DNA from: Micromonospora echinospora
GTDB lineage: Bacteria > Actinomycetota > Actinomycetes > Mycobacteriales > Micromonosporaceae
NCBI RefSeq assembly: GCF_014203425.1
Contig: NZ_JACHJC010000001.1
Span: forward strand, 1,302,001 to 1,366,000
Direction: 5' to 3'
Length of the DNA: 64,000 nucleotides
The notes under the pieces: generated by a model
What the model was told of the DNA's origin: nothing
The model's database searches: none
What the model saw: only the letters and a program-made list of their open reading frames with translations
Shown: piece after piece, positions 16,573-23,814 of the stretch
How the letters are laid out: each line of letters starts with the position of its first letter
Numbering within the stretch: position 1 is the first letter of the stretch
Made by a program: the position numbers and the translations under genes

Positions 16573-17009
16573 CCGACGGTCTCCCAGCGGACGGCGGTCT
16601 CGTCGGTCCATTTGCCGGTCGGGCGGCCGCCCTTGATGTCGAACCAGCGGACCACGATGCGCACCTCCACCAGCTCCGGCGCGCCGGGGTGGCGTTCGGC
16701 GTACGCGTCGGCGACGGTGCGCAGCAGGCTCGGGTCGGCGGCGTACCGGTCCTGCTGGCCCTCGATCTCGGCGCGGCGGATGCCGGTGGCGTCCTGGCCG
16801 AGCGGGACCACCGCTCCGGTGCGGTCCACGCCCTCGACCCGGGTGTCCGGGGCGGGCGCGTTCGGCGGGTCGGAGGTGGAGTACATCCGGAACGGCCCGA
16901 ACGGGAAGTCGTCGTCGGTGCCGCGCACGGTGCCCAGGAGCAGCAGCGCCAGGCCGAGCAGGGTGGCCCCCACTCGGACCGCGCGCCCGCGGGCGGTCAA
17001 GGTCTCCAT
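16569..17009 (-). CDS. Membrane-anchored partner of the HTTM protein
   Basis: 146 residues with one N-terminal helix (VGATLLGLALLLLGTV) and an outward soluble part. It has the motif DDDFPFGPFRMYST, which I have seen near HTTM/DCC genes, and then VEVRIVVRWFDIKGGRPTGKW. The protein is probably exported but uncleaved. Coupling to the HTTM gene by a four-base overlap suggests that the two products work together. The function is unknown. A TATCGT hexamer nine bases before the ATG is a possible -10. Confidence 0.7.
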   Translation of the reverse strand: METLTARGRAVRVGATLLGLALLLLGTVRGTDDDFPFGPFRMYSTSDPPNAPAPDTRVEGVDRTGAVVPLGQDATGIRRAEIEGQQDRYAADPSLLRTVADAYAERHPGAPELVEVRIVVRWFDIKGGRPTGKWTDETAVRWETVG

Positions 17010-17101
17010 CGCGTGGTGACGATACGGGAGTTAAGCGGCCGAAAGTGTCCCTCACTCGGCCATTCCTCACTGTCCGTCCCGCCGGTGCGGCGGGCGCGAA
17101 A

Positions 17102-17140
17102 ACGCCGCCGGTCGGGCCCGGGGGGACCGGCCGGCGGCGT
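17102..17140 (-). terminator. Hairpin downstream of trxA
   Basis: ACGCCGCCGG (17102-17111) pairs exactly with CCGGCGGCGT (17131-17140), with extra G/C pairing inside. It lies nine bases past the trxA stop, in a stretch where the mycobacterial-type genes on both sides are also on the minus strand. Confidence 0.6.
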
Positions 17141-17148
17141 GGGGAACG

Positions 17149-17511
17149 TCAGTGGTTGTGCTCGGCCAGCTTCTTGCGGACGTCGTCCATGTCCAGCGCC
17201 TGGACCTGCTCGATCAGGTTCTCCAGCGCCGACTCCGGCAGCGCGCCCGGCTGGGCGAACACGATCACGCCGTCGCGGATCGCCATGATCGTCGGGATTG
17301 AGCTGATGTTGAACTTCGCCGCCAGCTCCTGCTGCGCCTCGGTGTCGACCTTGCCGAAGGCGATGTCCGGGTGCTTCTCCGAGGACCGCTCGTAGACCGG
17401 GGCGAAGCGCTTGCACGGGCCGCACCAGTCCGCCCAGAAGTCCAGCAGGACGATCCCGTCGCGCCCGGTCACCTCGTCAAAGTTGGCCGTGGTCAGCTCA
17501 ACCGTTGCCAT
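17149..17511 (-). CDS. trxA: Thioredoxin
   Basis: A 120-residue thioredoxin with the redox centre FWADWCGPCK near residues 26-35, the cis-proline in SSIPTIMAI and the usual final helix. It reduces cytoplasmic disulfides using thioredoxin reductase, which is not in the window. GGAGAG precedes the ATG. Upstream is a perfect match to the Streptomyces sigma-R promoter pattern (17552-17578), so expression should rise in disulfide stress. The C-terminus is slightly extended (MDDVRKKLAEHNH). Confidence 0.93.
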   Translation of the reverse strand: MATVELTTANFDEVTGRDGIVLLDFWADWCGPCKRFAPVYERSSEKHPDIAFGKVDTEAQQELAAKFNISSIPTIMAIRDGVIVFAQPGALPESALENLIEQVQALDMDDVRKKLAEHNH

Positions 17512-17551
17512 TGCTCTCTCCGATCACCGCGGATTGTCGTACGTCCGGTGG

Positions 17552-17578
17552 AACCAGGGTCAGTCCGTCCGAATTCCC
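17552..17578 (-). promoter_or_regulatory. Sigma-R-type promoter of trxA
   Basis: On the minus strand GGGAAT (17578-17573) is followed after exactly 18 bases by GTT (17554-17552), the known sigma-R -35/-10 pattern of Streptomyces thiol-stress genes. The predicted transcript would start about 30-35 nt before the trxA ATG. Confidence 0.7.
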
Positions 17579-17623
17579 GGGACCGTGGGGACGAAACGCT
17601 CAGCGCACGGACGGTGACCCTGG
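17554..17623. repeat. Long imperfect hairpin overlapping the trxA promoter
   Basis: CCAGGGTCA-GT-CCGTCC (17554-17570) pairs with GGACGG-TGACCCTGG (17609-17623), 15 pairs with a two-base bulge. The sequence covers the sigma-R promoter, so it may be an operator or structure of its own. No known riboswitch class was recognised. Confidence 0.5.
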
Positions 17624-17990
17624 GCGCATCGAACTCTATCTGTGCCCTCCGCTCGTGCGGAACGCAAATGCATGCCGCACTTGCGTGACGGGACGTGATG
17701 GGAGCGTTTCCAAGGAGATCACGCTCAGTTCTTGCTACGGATCAGTAACTTCGGCCTTGACGAGCATCGATCCTGCCTGGGGAGATCGCTTACCGACGGG
17801 GTGTCGGTGACTCTTAGTAGTGTTACGAAAAGATAAATGTGACCTCCATCTCTGTTGGTGCGGTGCGTCGTACGGCAGAATTCTTCGCATCAGAGCGTGG
17901 GCGGCGGGTGCCGGGGAGGGCCCCGCCGCTCATTGCGTCCGGACCCGGTCGCGCCGGTGTGACATTTCCGCCGCGCGAACGCCCCGGCCC
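17624..17990. other. Remainder of 544-bp intergenic region, no gene seen
   Basis: Between trxA (ends upstream at 17511) and maoC (from 18056) the DNA is AT-richer than its surroundings, for example GTTACGAAAAGATAAATGTGAC near 17823. Short frames exist, but none has a plausible start with codon bias. No tRNA, riboswitch or repeat was recognised in this part. Confidence 0.5.
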
Positions 17991-17993
17991 TCG

Positions 17994-18011
17994 CCTTAAC
18001 AAGCGATAAGG
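17994..18011. promoter_or_regulatory. TetR-type operator candidate upstream of maoC
   Basis: CCTTAACAAGCGATAAGG has 5-bp inverted arms around AAGCG and lies 44 bp before the maoC ATG. Its core agrees at 9 of 14 positions with the operator before the acyl-CoA dehydrogenase (10636). Confidence 0.45.
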
Positions 18012-18055
18012 CATGCTGTGCCGAACTCCATCGCCGCCTGTCGAAGGGGACAAGG

Positions 18056-18571
18056 ATGCAGTTCGGCCGCTACTACGAGGAGTTCGAGGTCGGCGCGGTC
18101 TACCGGCACTGGCCGGGCAAGACGGTCACCGAGTACGACGACCACCTCTTCTGCCTGCTCACCATGAACCACCACCCGCTGCACATGGACGCGCACTACG
18201 CCGAGTCCGCCTCGCAGTTCAAGCGCAACGTGGTGGTCGGCAACTACATCTACTCGCTGCTGCTGGGCATGTCCGTGCCGGACGTCAGCGGCAAGGCGAT
18301 CGCCAACCTGGAGATCGAGTCGCTGCGGCACGTCGCGCCGACGTTCCACGGCGACACCATCTACGGCGAGACGACGGTGCTGGACAAGCGGGAGTCGGCC
18401 TCTAAGCCCGACCGGGGCGTGGTCGCGGTCGAGACCCGCGGCTACAACCAGGACGGCACGCTGGTCTGCGTGTTCCGCCGCAAGGTCATGGTCCCGAAGA
18501 AGGAGTACGCGGCCGCCGCCGTCCCGGACGGCGTCGACCCGGAGCGGCCCAGCTTCCCCGAGCCGCGCTGA
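18056..18571 (+). CDS. MaoC-family hydratase (mesaconyl-CoA-hydratase-like)
   Basis: A 171-residue hot-dog-fold enzyme. The N-terminal FGRYYEEFEVGAVYRHWPGKTVTEYDDHLFCLLTMNHHPLHMD contains the hydratase Asp/His pair (D...NHHPLH), and VVVGNYIYSLLLGM is the helical core. Proteins of this type near mcl in actinobacteria are assigned to mesaconyl-CoA hydration, the step just before the CoA-ester lyase of the ethylmalonyl-CoA pathway. That substrate is an inference here because the genes are separated by 10 kb. Purine-rich AAGGGGACAAGG precedes the ATG. Confidence 0.85.
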   Translation: MQFGRYYEEFEVGAVYRHWPGKTVTEYDDHLFCLLTMNHHPLHMDAHYAESASQFKRNVVVGNYIYSLLLGMSVPDVSGKAIANLEIESLRHVAPTFHGDTIYGETTVLDKRESASKPDRGVVAVETRGYNQDGTLVCVFRRKVMVPKKEYAAAAVPDGVDPERPSFPEPR

Positions 18572-18666
18572 CCCGCGTCCGTCCGGCTCGCCGGGCCTCG
18601 TTCTCCGTTCGGCGGGGACGGGGCCCGGACCTCGTCCGGAGGCATATGCTCGGGCTGGAGGTGCCC

Positions 18667-19158
18667 ATGAGCCACTCCGCAGCCGGAGAGCCGCCTTCCG
18701 CCGGTCGCCGCGCCGCCCCGCTCACCACCGCCGCCTACTCCGCGGCGGAGTGGGACCTGCTGACCGACCTGCCCGGCCGTGTCCTCGTCGCCGCCGCCTC
18801 ACCCGGGCCCGGGCGTCCGCCCCGGGGCGTCGCCGCCGGCCTCGCCGGGCTGGACGCGGTGGCCGCCGGCCGGGCCTTCGACAGCGATCTCGTCCGTGTC
18901 GTGGTGGCCGCCATCTACGCCCGCCACGACGGTGCCACCGAGCGGGACGAGCGCCTGACCGACCTGGTCGACCTGCTGGCCGCCGCCCGGGCCGCGGTGC
19001 GGGTGCTGCGCCGCCGGGCCGACCCGGCCGACTCGGCGGCGTACCGGCAGTGGGTGGAGTCGGTGGCCGCCCGCGTGTGCCGCGCCGGGCAGACCACGCC
19101 GAGCCCTGCCGACCGGCGTTTCCTCGACCGTCTGGGCGGCGCGCTCGACCTGCGCTGA
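18667..19158 (+). CDS. Hypothetical cytoplasmic helical protein
   Basis: 163 residues, Ala- and Arg-rich, mostly helical, with no membrane segment. GGAGG stands six bases before the ATG. Recurrent features are AAYSAAEWDLLTDLPGRVLVAAASP at the N-terminus and DLLAAARAAVRVLRRRAD in the middle. This pattern is seen in small actinobacterial proteins of unknown role. It lies 34 bp before the RNA methyltransferase in the same direction. Confidence 0.7.
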   Translation: MSHSAAGEPPSAGRRAAPLTTAAYSAAEWDLLTDLPGRVLVAAASPGPGRPPRGVAAGLAGLDAVAAGRAFDSDLVRVVVAAIYARHDGATERDERLTDLVDLLAAARAAVRVLRRRADPADSAAYRQWVESVAARVCRAGQTTPSPADRRFLDRLGGALDLR

Positions 19159-19192
19159 CGCGCGGCGCCGCCGGGCCGTACCCTCGGCAACC

Positions 19193-19816
19193 GTGACCGA
19201 CGACCAGCTCGACGTGGGAGTGGGGCCGTGGCCCGGTGACCCGCCGGACGACCCGCGCTACGACCCGGAGCTGCTCGTCGCCGGTGACCGGCGCAACGTG
19301 GTGGACCGGTACCGTTACTGGCGGCGCGAGGCGGTAGTGGCCGATCTGGACCGCCGCCGCCACGACTTCCACGTGGCGATCGAGAACTGGCAGCACGACT
19401 TCAACATCGGCACCGTGGTCCGCAACGCCAACGCCTTCCTCGCCGCCGAGGTGCACATCGTCGGGCGGCGGCGGTGGAACCGCCGGGGCGCCATGGTGAC
19501 CGACCGCTACCAGCACGTCCGGCACCACCCGACGATCGAGGAGTTCGTCGCCTGGGCGCGGCACGAGAGCCTGCCGGTGGTCGGGATCGACAACCTGCCC
19601 GGCTCGCGGCCGATGGAGACCGCGGCGCTGCCGCGCCGCTGCGTGCTCCTCTTCGGCCAGGAGGGGCCCGGCCTGTCCCCGGTGGCCCGGTCGGCCTGCG
19701 ACGCGCTCTTCTCGATCGCCCAGTACGGCTCGACCCGGTCCATCAACGCGGGCGTGGCCAGCGGCATCGCCATGCACGCCTGGATCCGGTCGTACGCCGG
19801 GCCGCCGCCGGACTGA
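19193..19816 (+). CDS. SpoU/TrmH-family RNA 2'-O-methyltransferase
   Basis: A 207-residue SPOUT enzyme. Motif 1 is the NxxR region HDFNIGTVVRNANAFL, motif 2 is LLFGQEGPGLSP, and motif 3 is STRSINAGVASGIAMHAW, which builds the trefoil knot that binds S-adenosylmethionine. It methylates a ribose in tRNA or rRNA; the target base cannot be named from sequence. TACCCT ends eight bases before the GTG, so the mRNA is probably leaderless. Confidence 0.88.
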   Translation: MTDDQLDVGVGPWPGDPPDDPRYDPELLVAGDRRNVVDRYRYWRREAVVADLDRRRHDFHVAIENWQHDFNIGTVVRNANAFLAAEVHIVGRRRWNRRGAMVTDRYQHVRHHPTIEEFVAWARHESLPVVGIDNLPGSRPMETAALPRRCVLLFGQEGPGLSPVARSACDALFSIAQYGSTRSINAGVASGIAMHAWIRSYAGPPPD

Positions 19817-19903
19817 CGCCGCGGTTCCACCACCGGACGGAAATCCCACGCCGGTCGGCCCGGCCCGCTTGACGCCTCGCCGCGCGAGGGCGACGGTGAG
19901 GGT

Positions 19904-20602
19904 GTGACTGTCGCGGTGAGTTGTCCGAGATGCGCCGGGCCGGTGCGCGCGCCGGACCTGATGCACGCCGAGCACCGGTGCCTGCGCTGCGGCCCGGTCG
20001 CGCCGCTGCACGTGCCCGAGCGCATCAACGACGAGATCATGGCCAGCGTGGTGGAGCGGATGGCCGCCGACCCCGACCCGACCGGCCGGCTACGGATGCC
20101 GCTGTGGTGTCCGTGGCCGCTCCCACCGGGTTGGACGCTCACCGGTGTGGCCTGGGCGGGCGACGAGCGCGCGGGAGTCCGGGCCACCCTGGTCGCCTGC
20201 GCCGGACCGGCCCCGCTGGACGGTGGACCGGCCGACCTGATCTTCCTCGCCGAGGAACCCGGCGTCGGTCTCGGTTCCCGCTTCGCGGGACTGCCCGGCC
20301 CCGATCCCGGTCCGCAGGTGGAGGAGGCGCTGACCGATCCCGGCCCTGGTCATCCCGAGCGGCTGCCGCACGCGAAGATCCGGGTGGGCGGCCATCCGAC
20401 TCCACTGTGGCTCGTACGCTCCGAAACGGATCGAAGCGCGTACGCCGGCGAGGCTCGGGGAATGTGGCTCCATGCGATAGCCTGGCCGGCGAGTGCGGGT
20501 CACCTCCTCGCGGAAGAAGTCGTGTTGCACGACCTCACCGAGTGGACACCGCCCGACCTCGTGTACGGCGCACCGTCTCCGTACCTGCACGGGCGGGCCT
20601 GA
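19904..20602 (+). CDS. DUF6758 zinc-ribbon protein
   Basis: 232 residues beginning with a CxxC...CxxC ribbon (CPRCAGPVRAPDLMHAEHRCLRC). It then has a conserved stretch RMPLWCPWPLPPGWTLTGVAWAGDERAGVRATLVACAGPAP and a C-terminal KIRVGGHPTPLWLVRSETDRSAYAGEARGMWLHAIAWPASAG. This protein is widespread in actinobacteria but uncharacterised. The exact GTG (19904 or 19916) is uncertain. The next genes (small membrane protein, PH-domain protein) often accompany it. Confidence 0.8.
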   Translation: MTVAVSCPRCAGPVRAPDLMHAEHRCLRCGPVAPLHVPERINDEIMASVVERMAADPDPTGRLRMPLWCPWPLPPGWTLTGVAWAGDERAGVRATLVACAGPAPLDGGPADLIFLAEEPGVGLGSRFAGLPGPDPGPQVEEALTDPGPGHPERLPHAKIRVGGHPTPLWLVRSETDRSAYAGEARGMWLHAIAWPASAGHLLAEEVVLHDLTEWTPPDLVYGAPSPYLHGRA

Positions 20603-20641
20603 CCGGGCCTGCGCGGGCAAGTCGGAGAGCGGACGCAGATA

Positions 20642-20670
20642 TTCACGGTAAGACACCATGCTGATACTCT
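20642..20670 (+). promoter_or_regulatory. Promoter of the 52-residue membrane protein
   Basis: TTCACG (20642-20647), a 17-base spacer and TACTCT (20665-20670) preceded by TGA form a housekeeping-type promoter. The predicted start lies about 45 nt before the small gene. Confidence 0.5.
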
Positions 20671-20721
20671 GGGTGCCGCTGCGGTAAACGGACCCGGCTC
20701 CGCGCGAGAGGATGGCCCGCT

Positions 20722-20880
20722 ATGGTCAAGAAGGTCCTCACCTGGGCCGGCATCGCATTCTTGATCTTCTTCGTTGCGTACCGGCCAAACTCCGCCGCCG
20801 ACGTCTTCAAGTCTCTCGGTGGCGGCATCATGGACATCGCGCAGGGCTTCGGCGACTTCTTCACCAACCTCGTCGCCTAG
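20722..20880 (+). CDS. 52-residue membrane protein
   Basis: Encodes MVKKVLTWAGIAFLIFFVAY and a short amphipathic remainder (SLGGGIMDIAQGFGDFFTNLVA). It has one transmembrane helix at residues 5-20 with a basic start, so the N-terminus stays inside. GAGAGGA lies about ten bases upstream. It is six bases from the PH-domain gene and so probably cotranscribed with it. Size, promoter and conservation of the arrangement in actinobacteria support a real gene. No function is known. Confidence 0.75.
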   Translation: MVKKVLTWAGIAFLIFFVAYRPNSAADVFKSLGGGIMDIAQGFGDFFTNLVA

Positions 20881-20886
20881 CCGCCC

Positions 20887-21744
20887 ATGGGAAGCCCCTC
20901 CGGTCCACCCTTCGACCCGGACGACCCCGACCGGGCACGCCGGGAGCGCGACACCGAGCCGATCCCGCGGATCGACCCGGACGATCCTCCCAGCGCCTAC
21001 GGCCCCGGCCCCTACGGCGGTGACCCGGACGACGCCGGCTACGGCGGCGCCTACGCCGGCGAGGGGCGATCGAGCCGCGCGTGGGCGCGTGACCCGGAGG
21101 GCTTCCCGGAGCAGCCCATCTCCGAGGAGGAGTTGGCCGGGTTGCGGGCCGACGCCACCGGCATGGCACCGCGCCGGGTGCTGCCGCTGGAGGACGAGCC
21201 CAGCTCACTCGTCGCGCGCTACCTCTTCCCCACCGAGCGCTACCGGGGCGAGTGGAAGCGGCACTGGATCCATCTGACCACCCCGATCATCGTCGGCGTC
21301 GCGGCCACGTTCGTGCTCGGCTACCTCTCCGGCTTCCTCGCCGGGCGGAACGTCGGCGCGCTGACCACCGTCGCCGTGCTGCTCTGGTTCGGCGTGATGG
21401 GCTGGGTGGCCTGGCGGGTCGCCGACTGGTGGTACGACCGGTTCATCCTCACCAACAAACGGGTGATGGTGGTCGCCGGCATCATCACCCGGCAGGTCGC
21501 GATGATGCCGCTCACCCGGGTCACCGACATGAAGTACGAGCAGAGCCCGACCGGCCGCGCCCTCAACTACGGCACGTTCGTGCTGGAGTCCGCCGGCCAG
21601 GAACAGGCGCTCCGGGTGATCAAGAACCTGCCCAACCCGAACGAGCTCTACCTGCGTGTGGTCGAGGAGATGTACGAGCCGCAGGCGGTCGAGGCGCGGC
21701 TGGGCAAGGAGGCCGACGAGGCGAAGGCCGACGACGGAGCCTGA
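20887..21744 (+). CDS. PH-domain (DUF304/bPH2) membrane protein
   Basis: 285 residues. Residues 1-100 are acidic and disordered (many DPDD repeats). Two helices follow (IIVGVAATFVLGYLSGFLAG; LTTVAVLLWFGVMGWVAW), then the bacterial PH domain with WYDRFILTNKRVMVVAGIITRQVAMMPLTRVTDM and GTFVLESAGQEQALRVIKNLPNP. Bacterial PH2 proteins sit at the membrane with unknown ligands. No separate ribosome binding site is evident, so translation probably relies on the 52-residue gene just before. Confidence 0.85.
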   Translation: MGSPSGPPFDPDDPDRARRERDTEPIPRIDPDDPPSAYGPGPYGGDPDDAGYGGAYAGEGRSSRAWARDPEGFPEQPISEEELAGLRADATGMAPRRVLPLEDEPSSLVARYLFPTERYRGEWKRHWIHLTTPIIVGVAATFVLGYLSGFLAGRNVGALTTVAVLLWFGVMGWVAWRVADWWYDRFILTNKRVMVVAGIITRQVAMMPLTRVTDMKYEQSPTGRALNYGTFVLESAGQEQALRVIKNLPNPNELYLRVVEEMYEPQAVEARLGKEADEAKADDGA

Positions 21745-21843
21745 AAGTTTTCGTCCGAACATCGGATGAACTGCACACCTTCCGCCATCGACCTGACCGG
21801 CCGGGCCGTGGCATTCTGCCAGGCAGGACGGGGGGAGACGAGC

Positions 21844-22530
21844 GTGGTGAGCAGGGATCCGCTGGAGGAGGAGTTCCGCGAATTCGTCGCGGCCCGGTCC
21901 GGCGCGCTGCTGCGCACCGCCTACCTGCTCGCCGGTGACTGGGCCACCGCCGAGGACCTGCTCCAGACCGCGCTGACCAAGACCTACCTCGCCTGGAAGC
22001 GGCTCGGCGGGATCGACGCCATCGAGCCGTACGCCCGCCGGGTCCTGGTCAACACGTCCACCAGCTGGTGGCGTCGCCGCTGGCACGGCGAGCGCCCCAC
22101 CGAGGTGCTGCCGGAGCACGCCGGTGTCGACGAGATCGAGCAGCAACTCGACCGGGACGCGCTCTGGCGGCACCTGCAGGCGCTGCCCGCCCGGCAGCGG
22201 GCCGTGCTGGTGCTGCGCTTCTACGAGGACATGTCCGAGGCGCAGACCGCCGCGCTGCTGGAGATCTCTCCGGGCACGGTCAAGAGCCAGACCTCGCGGG
22301 CGCTCAACACGCTGCGCCGCCGCCTGGGCTCCGAGGCGGCCCTGAGCCTGCCCGGGCCCGCGTCGCCGCCGCCCGCCCCGGCCGGCCGGTCCGTGCCGCC
22401 CGCGCGCGGAAACGGGCAGTCCGTGCCCCGCACCCCGGCGCGACAGCCCGCCCCCCGCGTGCCGCGACCGGTCCCACCGCCGGCGGCCCCGGTCCGCCCC
22501 GCCGTTCCGATCCCGGCGGAGAGCCGATGA
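21844..22530 (+). CDS. SigE-family RNA polymerase sigma factor (ECF-like)
   Basis: A 228-residue group IV sigma factor. Region 2 reads LLRTAYLLAGDWATAEDLLQTALTKTYLAW, and region 4 reads LPARQRAVLVLRFYEDMSEAQTAALLEISPGTVKSQTSRALNTLRRRL. A 60-residue Pro/Arg-rich tail follows that is unusual for the family. GGGGGAG precedes GTG 21844. The stop overlaps the next start (ATGA, 22527-22530), a common arrangement for sigma/anti-sigma pairs. Target promoters cannot be deduced. Confidence 0.88.
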   Translation: MVSRDPLEEEFREFVAARSGALLRTAYLLAGDWATAEDLLQTALTKTYLAWKRLGGIDAIEPYARRVLVNTSTSWWRRRWHGERPTEVLPEHAGVDEIEQQLDRDALWRHLQALPARQRAVLVLRFYEDMSEAQTAALLEISPGTVKSQTSRALNTLRRRLGSEAALSLPGPASPPPAPAGRSVPPARGNGQSVPRTPARQPAPRVPRPVPPPAAPVRPAVPIPAESR

Positions 22531-23804
22531 CCGGCATCCGGCGCAACGGTGACAACCGGACGGGTGGCCCGGAGCGTCCATTGGCCGTGAGCGACGACGA
22601 GCTGGAACGCGCGCTGCGGGAGACGCTGACCCGCCGCGTCGCCACGTCCCGGCCGCTGCCCGTCGACCCGGCCGGAGCGGTCCTGCGCCGGGCGCGGCGC
22701 ACGGGTCGGCGGCGTACGCTCACCGGCCTGGCCCTGGCCGGGGTCGCCACCGTGTTCGTCACCACCGGCGTCGCCCACTTCAGCGCCGCGGGCGGCGACG
22801 GCGGCACCCCCACCGTCGTGCTCGGCGACCCGCCCGGGTTCTCCCCGTCCCCGCTGGCCTCGGGGCCCTCGATCACCCGCTTCGGGCCGGTCCGCGCCGA
22901 ACTCGACCTGCTCGTCGGCGACCGGCTGGACACCAGCGGCGGCGAACGGCGGCAGCTGACCGGGGTCAGCGGCGTCGAACGGGCGCAGCGCGTCCACGAC
23001 CGGGAAGGCTGGCTGATGACCTCGGCGGCCACCGCCGCCGGTCGTACCCTCTGGTGGGTCCCGGCCAACGGCACCGCGCCGCAGGTCATGCTCGCCGCCG
23101 CGGACGCGGTCGCGGTCTCCCCGGACGGGCGGCAGGTCGCCTGGCGGGACGGCCCCGAGGTGATCGCCGCCGGGGTGGTCGCCGGTCAGCTCATCGCGCC
23201 GGTCCGGACCCCCGCGCCCGACGGCGCAGTGCCGGTCGGCTTCGCCGGCGACGCCGTGCTGATCCAGCAGCCCGACGAGGGCGGAGTGAGCGTCTGGGAA
23301 CGCGCGCTCGGTGGGCGGCCGGCGCCCGCGAACCCGGACGTACGCGCCGTCTACGGCACCCGGCCCGACGGCCGTCTGGTCGGCCTGGTCACCGCCGACC
23401 GGCCCGGGCAGCACTGCCTGGCCCTGCTCGACCCGGCCCGCGACCTCGCGCCGGTGCGTACCGGCTGCGGCCTGAAGCTGGCCGCCGACGGACTCGGCGG
23501 AGTCTCCGCCGACGGCCGGTGGCTGCTCGCAAACGGCAACGCCCGCTCCGCGCTGCTTGTCGACCTGGCCGACCCGGGCGCCTCCCCGGCCGCCCACCCG
23601 GCCGGCCCGGTGCTGGCCGGCGAGGTGGCCTGGACCCACGCGGGCGTGGCGCTGCACGTGGACGCGACCGGCGGGCTGGTCCGGGTCAAGCCGGAGCGGG
23701 TGCTGGCCGGGGACCGGCCCACGGCGTCGCCTGTCGAAGGGCTGGCGCCGGGGGATCGGCCGGTGGTGGTGGCCGACGTCCCCGCCACGCCGGAAGGCGC
23801 GTAG
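22527..23804 (+). CDS. Sigma-coupled membrane protein, putative anti-sigma regulator
   Basis: 425 residues. The N-terminal 60 residues (DDELERALRETLTRRVA) are cytoplasmic, one helix (TLTGLALAGVATVFVTTGVA) crosses the membrane, and the rest is exported and rich in beta strands (repeats such as VAVSPDGRQVAWRDG and GVSADGRWLLANG), suggesting a propeller. Translational coupling to the sigma factor implies the cytoplasmic tail holds the sigma factor and the outer domain senses a signal. No zinc anti-sigma motif (HxxxCxxC) is present, so the mode of binding is unknown. Confidence 0.7.
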   Translation: MTGIRRNGDNRTGGPERPLAVSDDELERALRETLTRRVATSRPLPVDPAGAVLRRARRTGRRRTLTGLALAGVATVFVTTGVAHFSAAGGDGGTPTVVLGDPPGFSPSPLASGPSITRFGPVRAELDLLVGDRLDTSGGERRQLTGVSGVERAQRVHDREGWLMTSAATAAGRTLWWVPANGTAPQVMLAAADAVAVSPDGRQVAWRDGPEVIAAGVVAGQLIAPVRTPAPDGAVPVGFAGDAVLIQQPDEGGVSVWERALGGRPAPANPDVRAVYGTRPDGRLVGLVTADRPGQHCLALLDPARDLAPVRTGCGLKLAADGLGGVSADGRWLLANGNARSALLVDLADPGASPAAHPAGPVLAGEVAWTHAGVALHVDATGGLVRVKPERVLAGDRPTASPVEGLAPGDRPVVVADVPATPEGA

Positions 23805-23814
23805 CGTCGGGCGG

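Noticed and set aside
17512..18055. Riboswitch in the trxA-maoC gap
   Set aside because: The stem found does not match any class I know (c-di-AMP, c-di-GMP, cobalamin, SAM); it is better explained as promoter symmetry.
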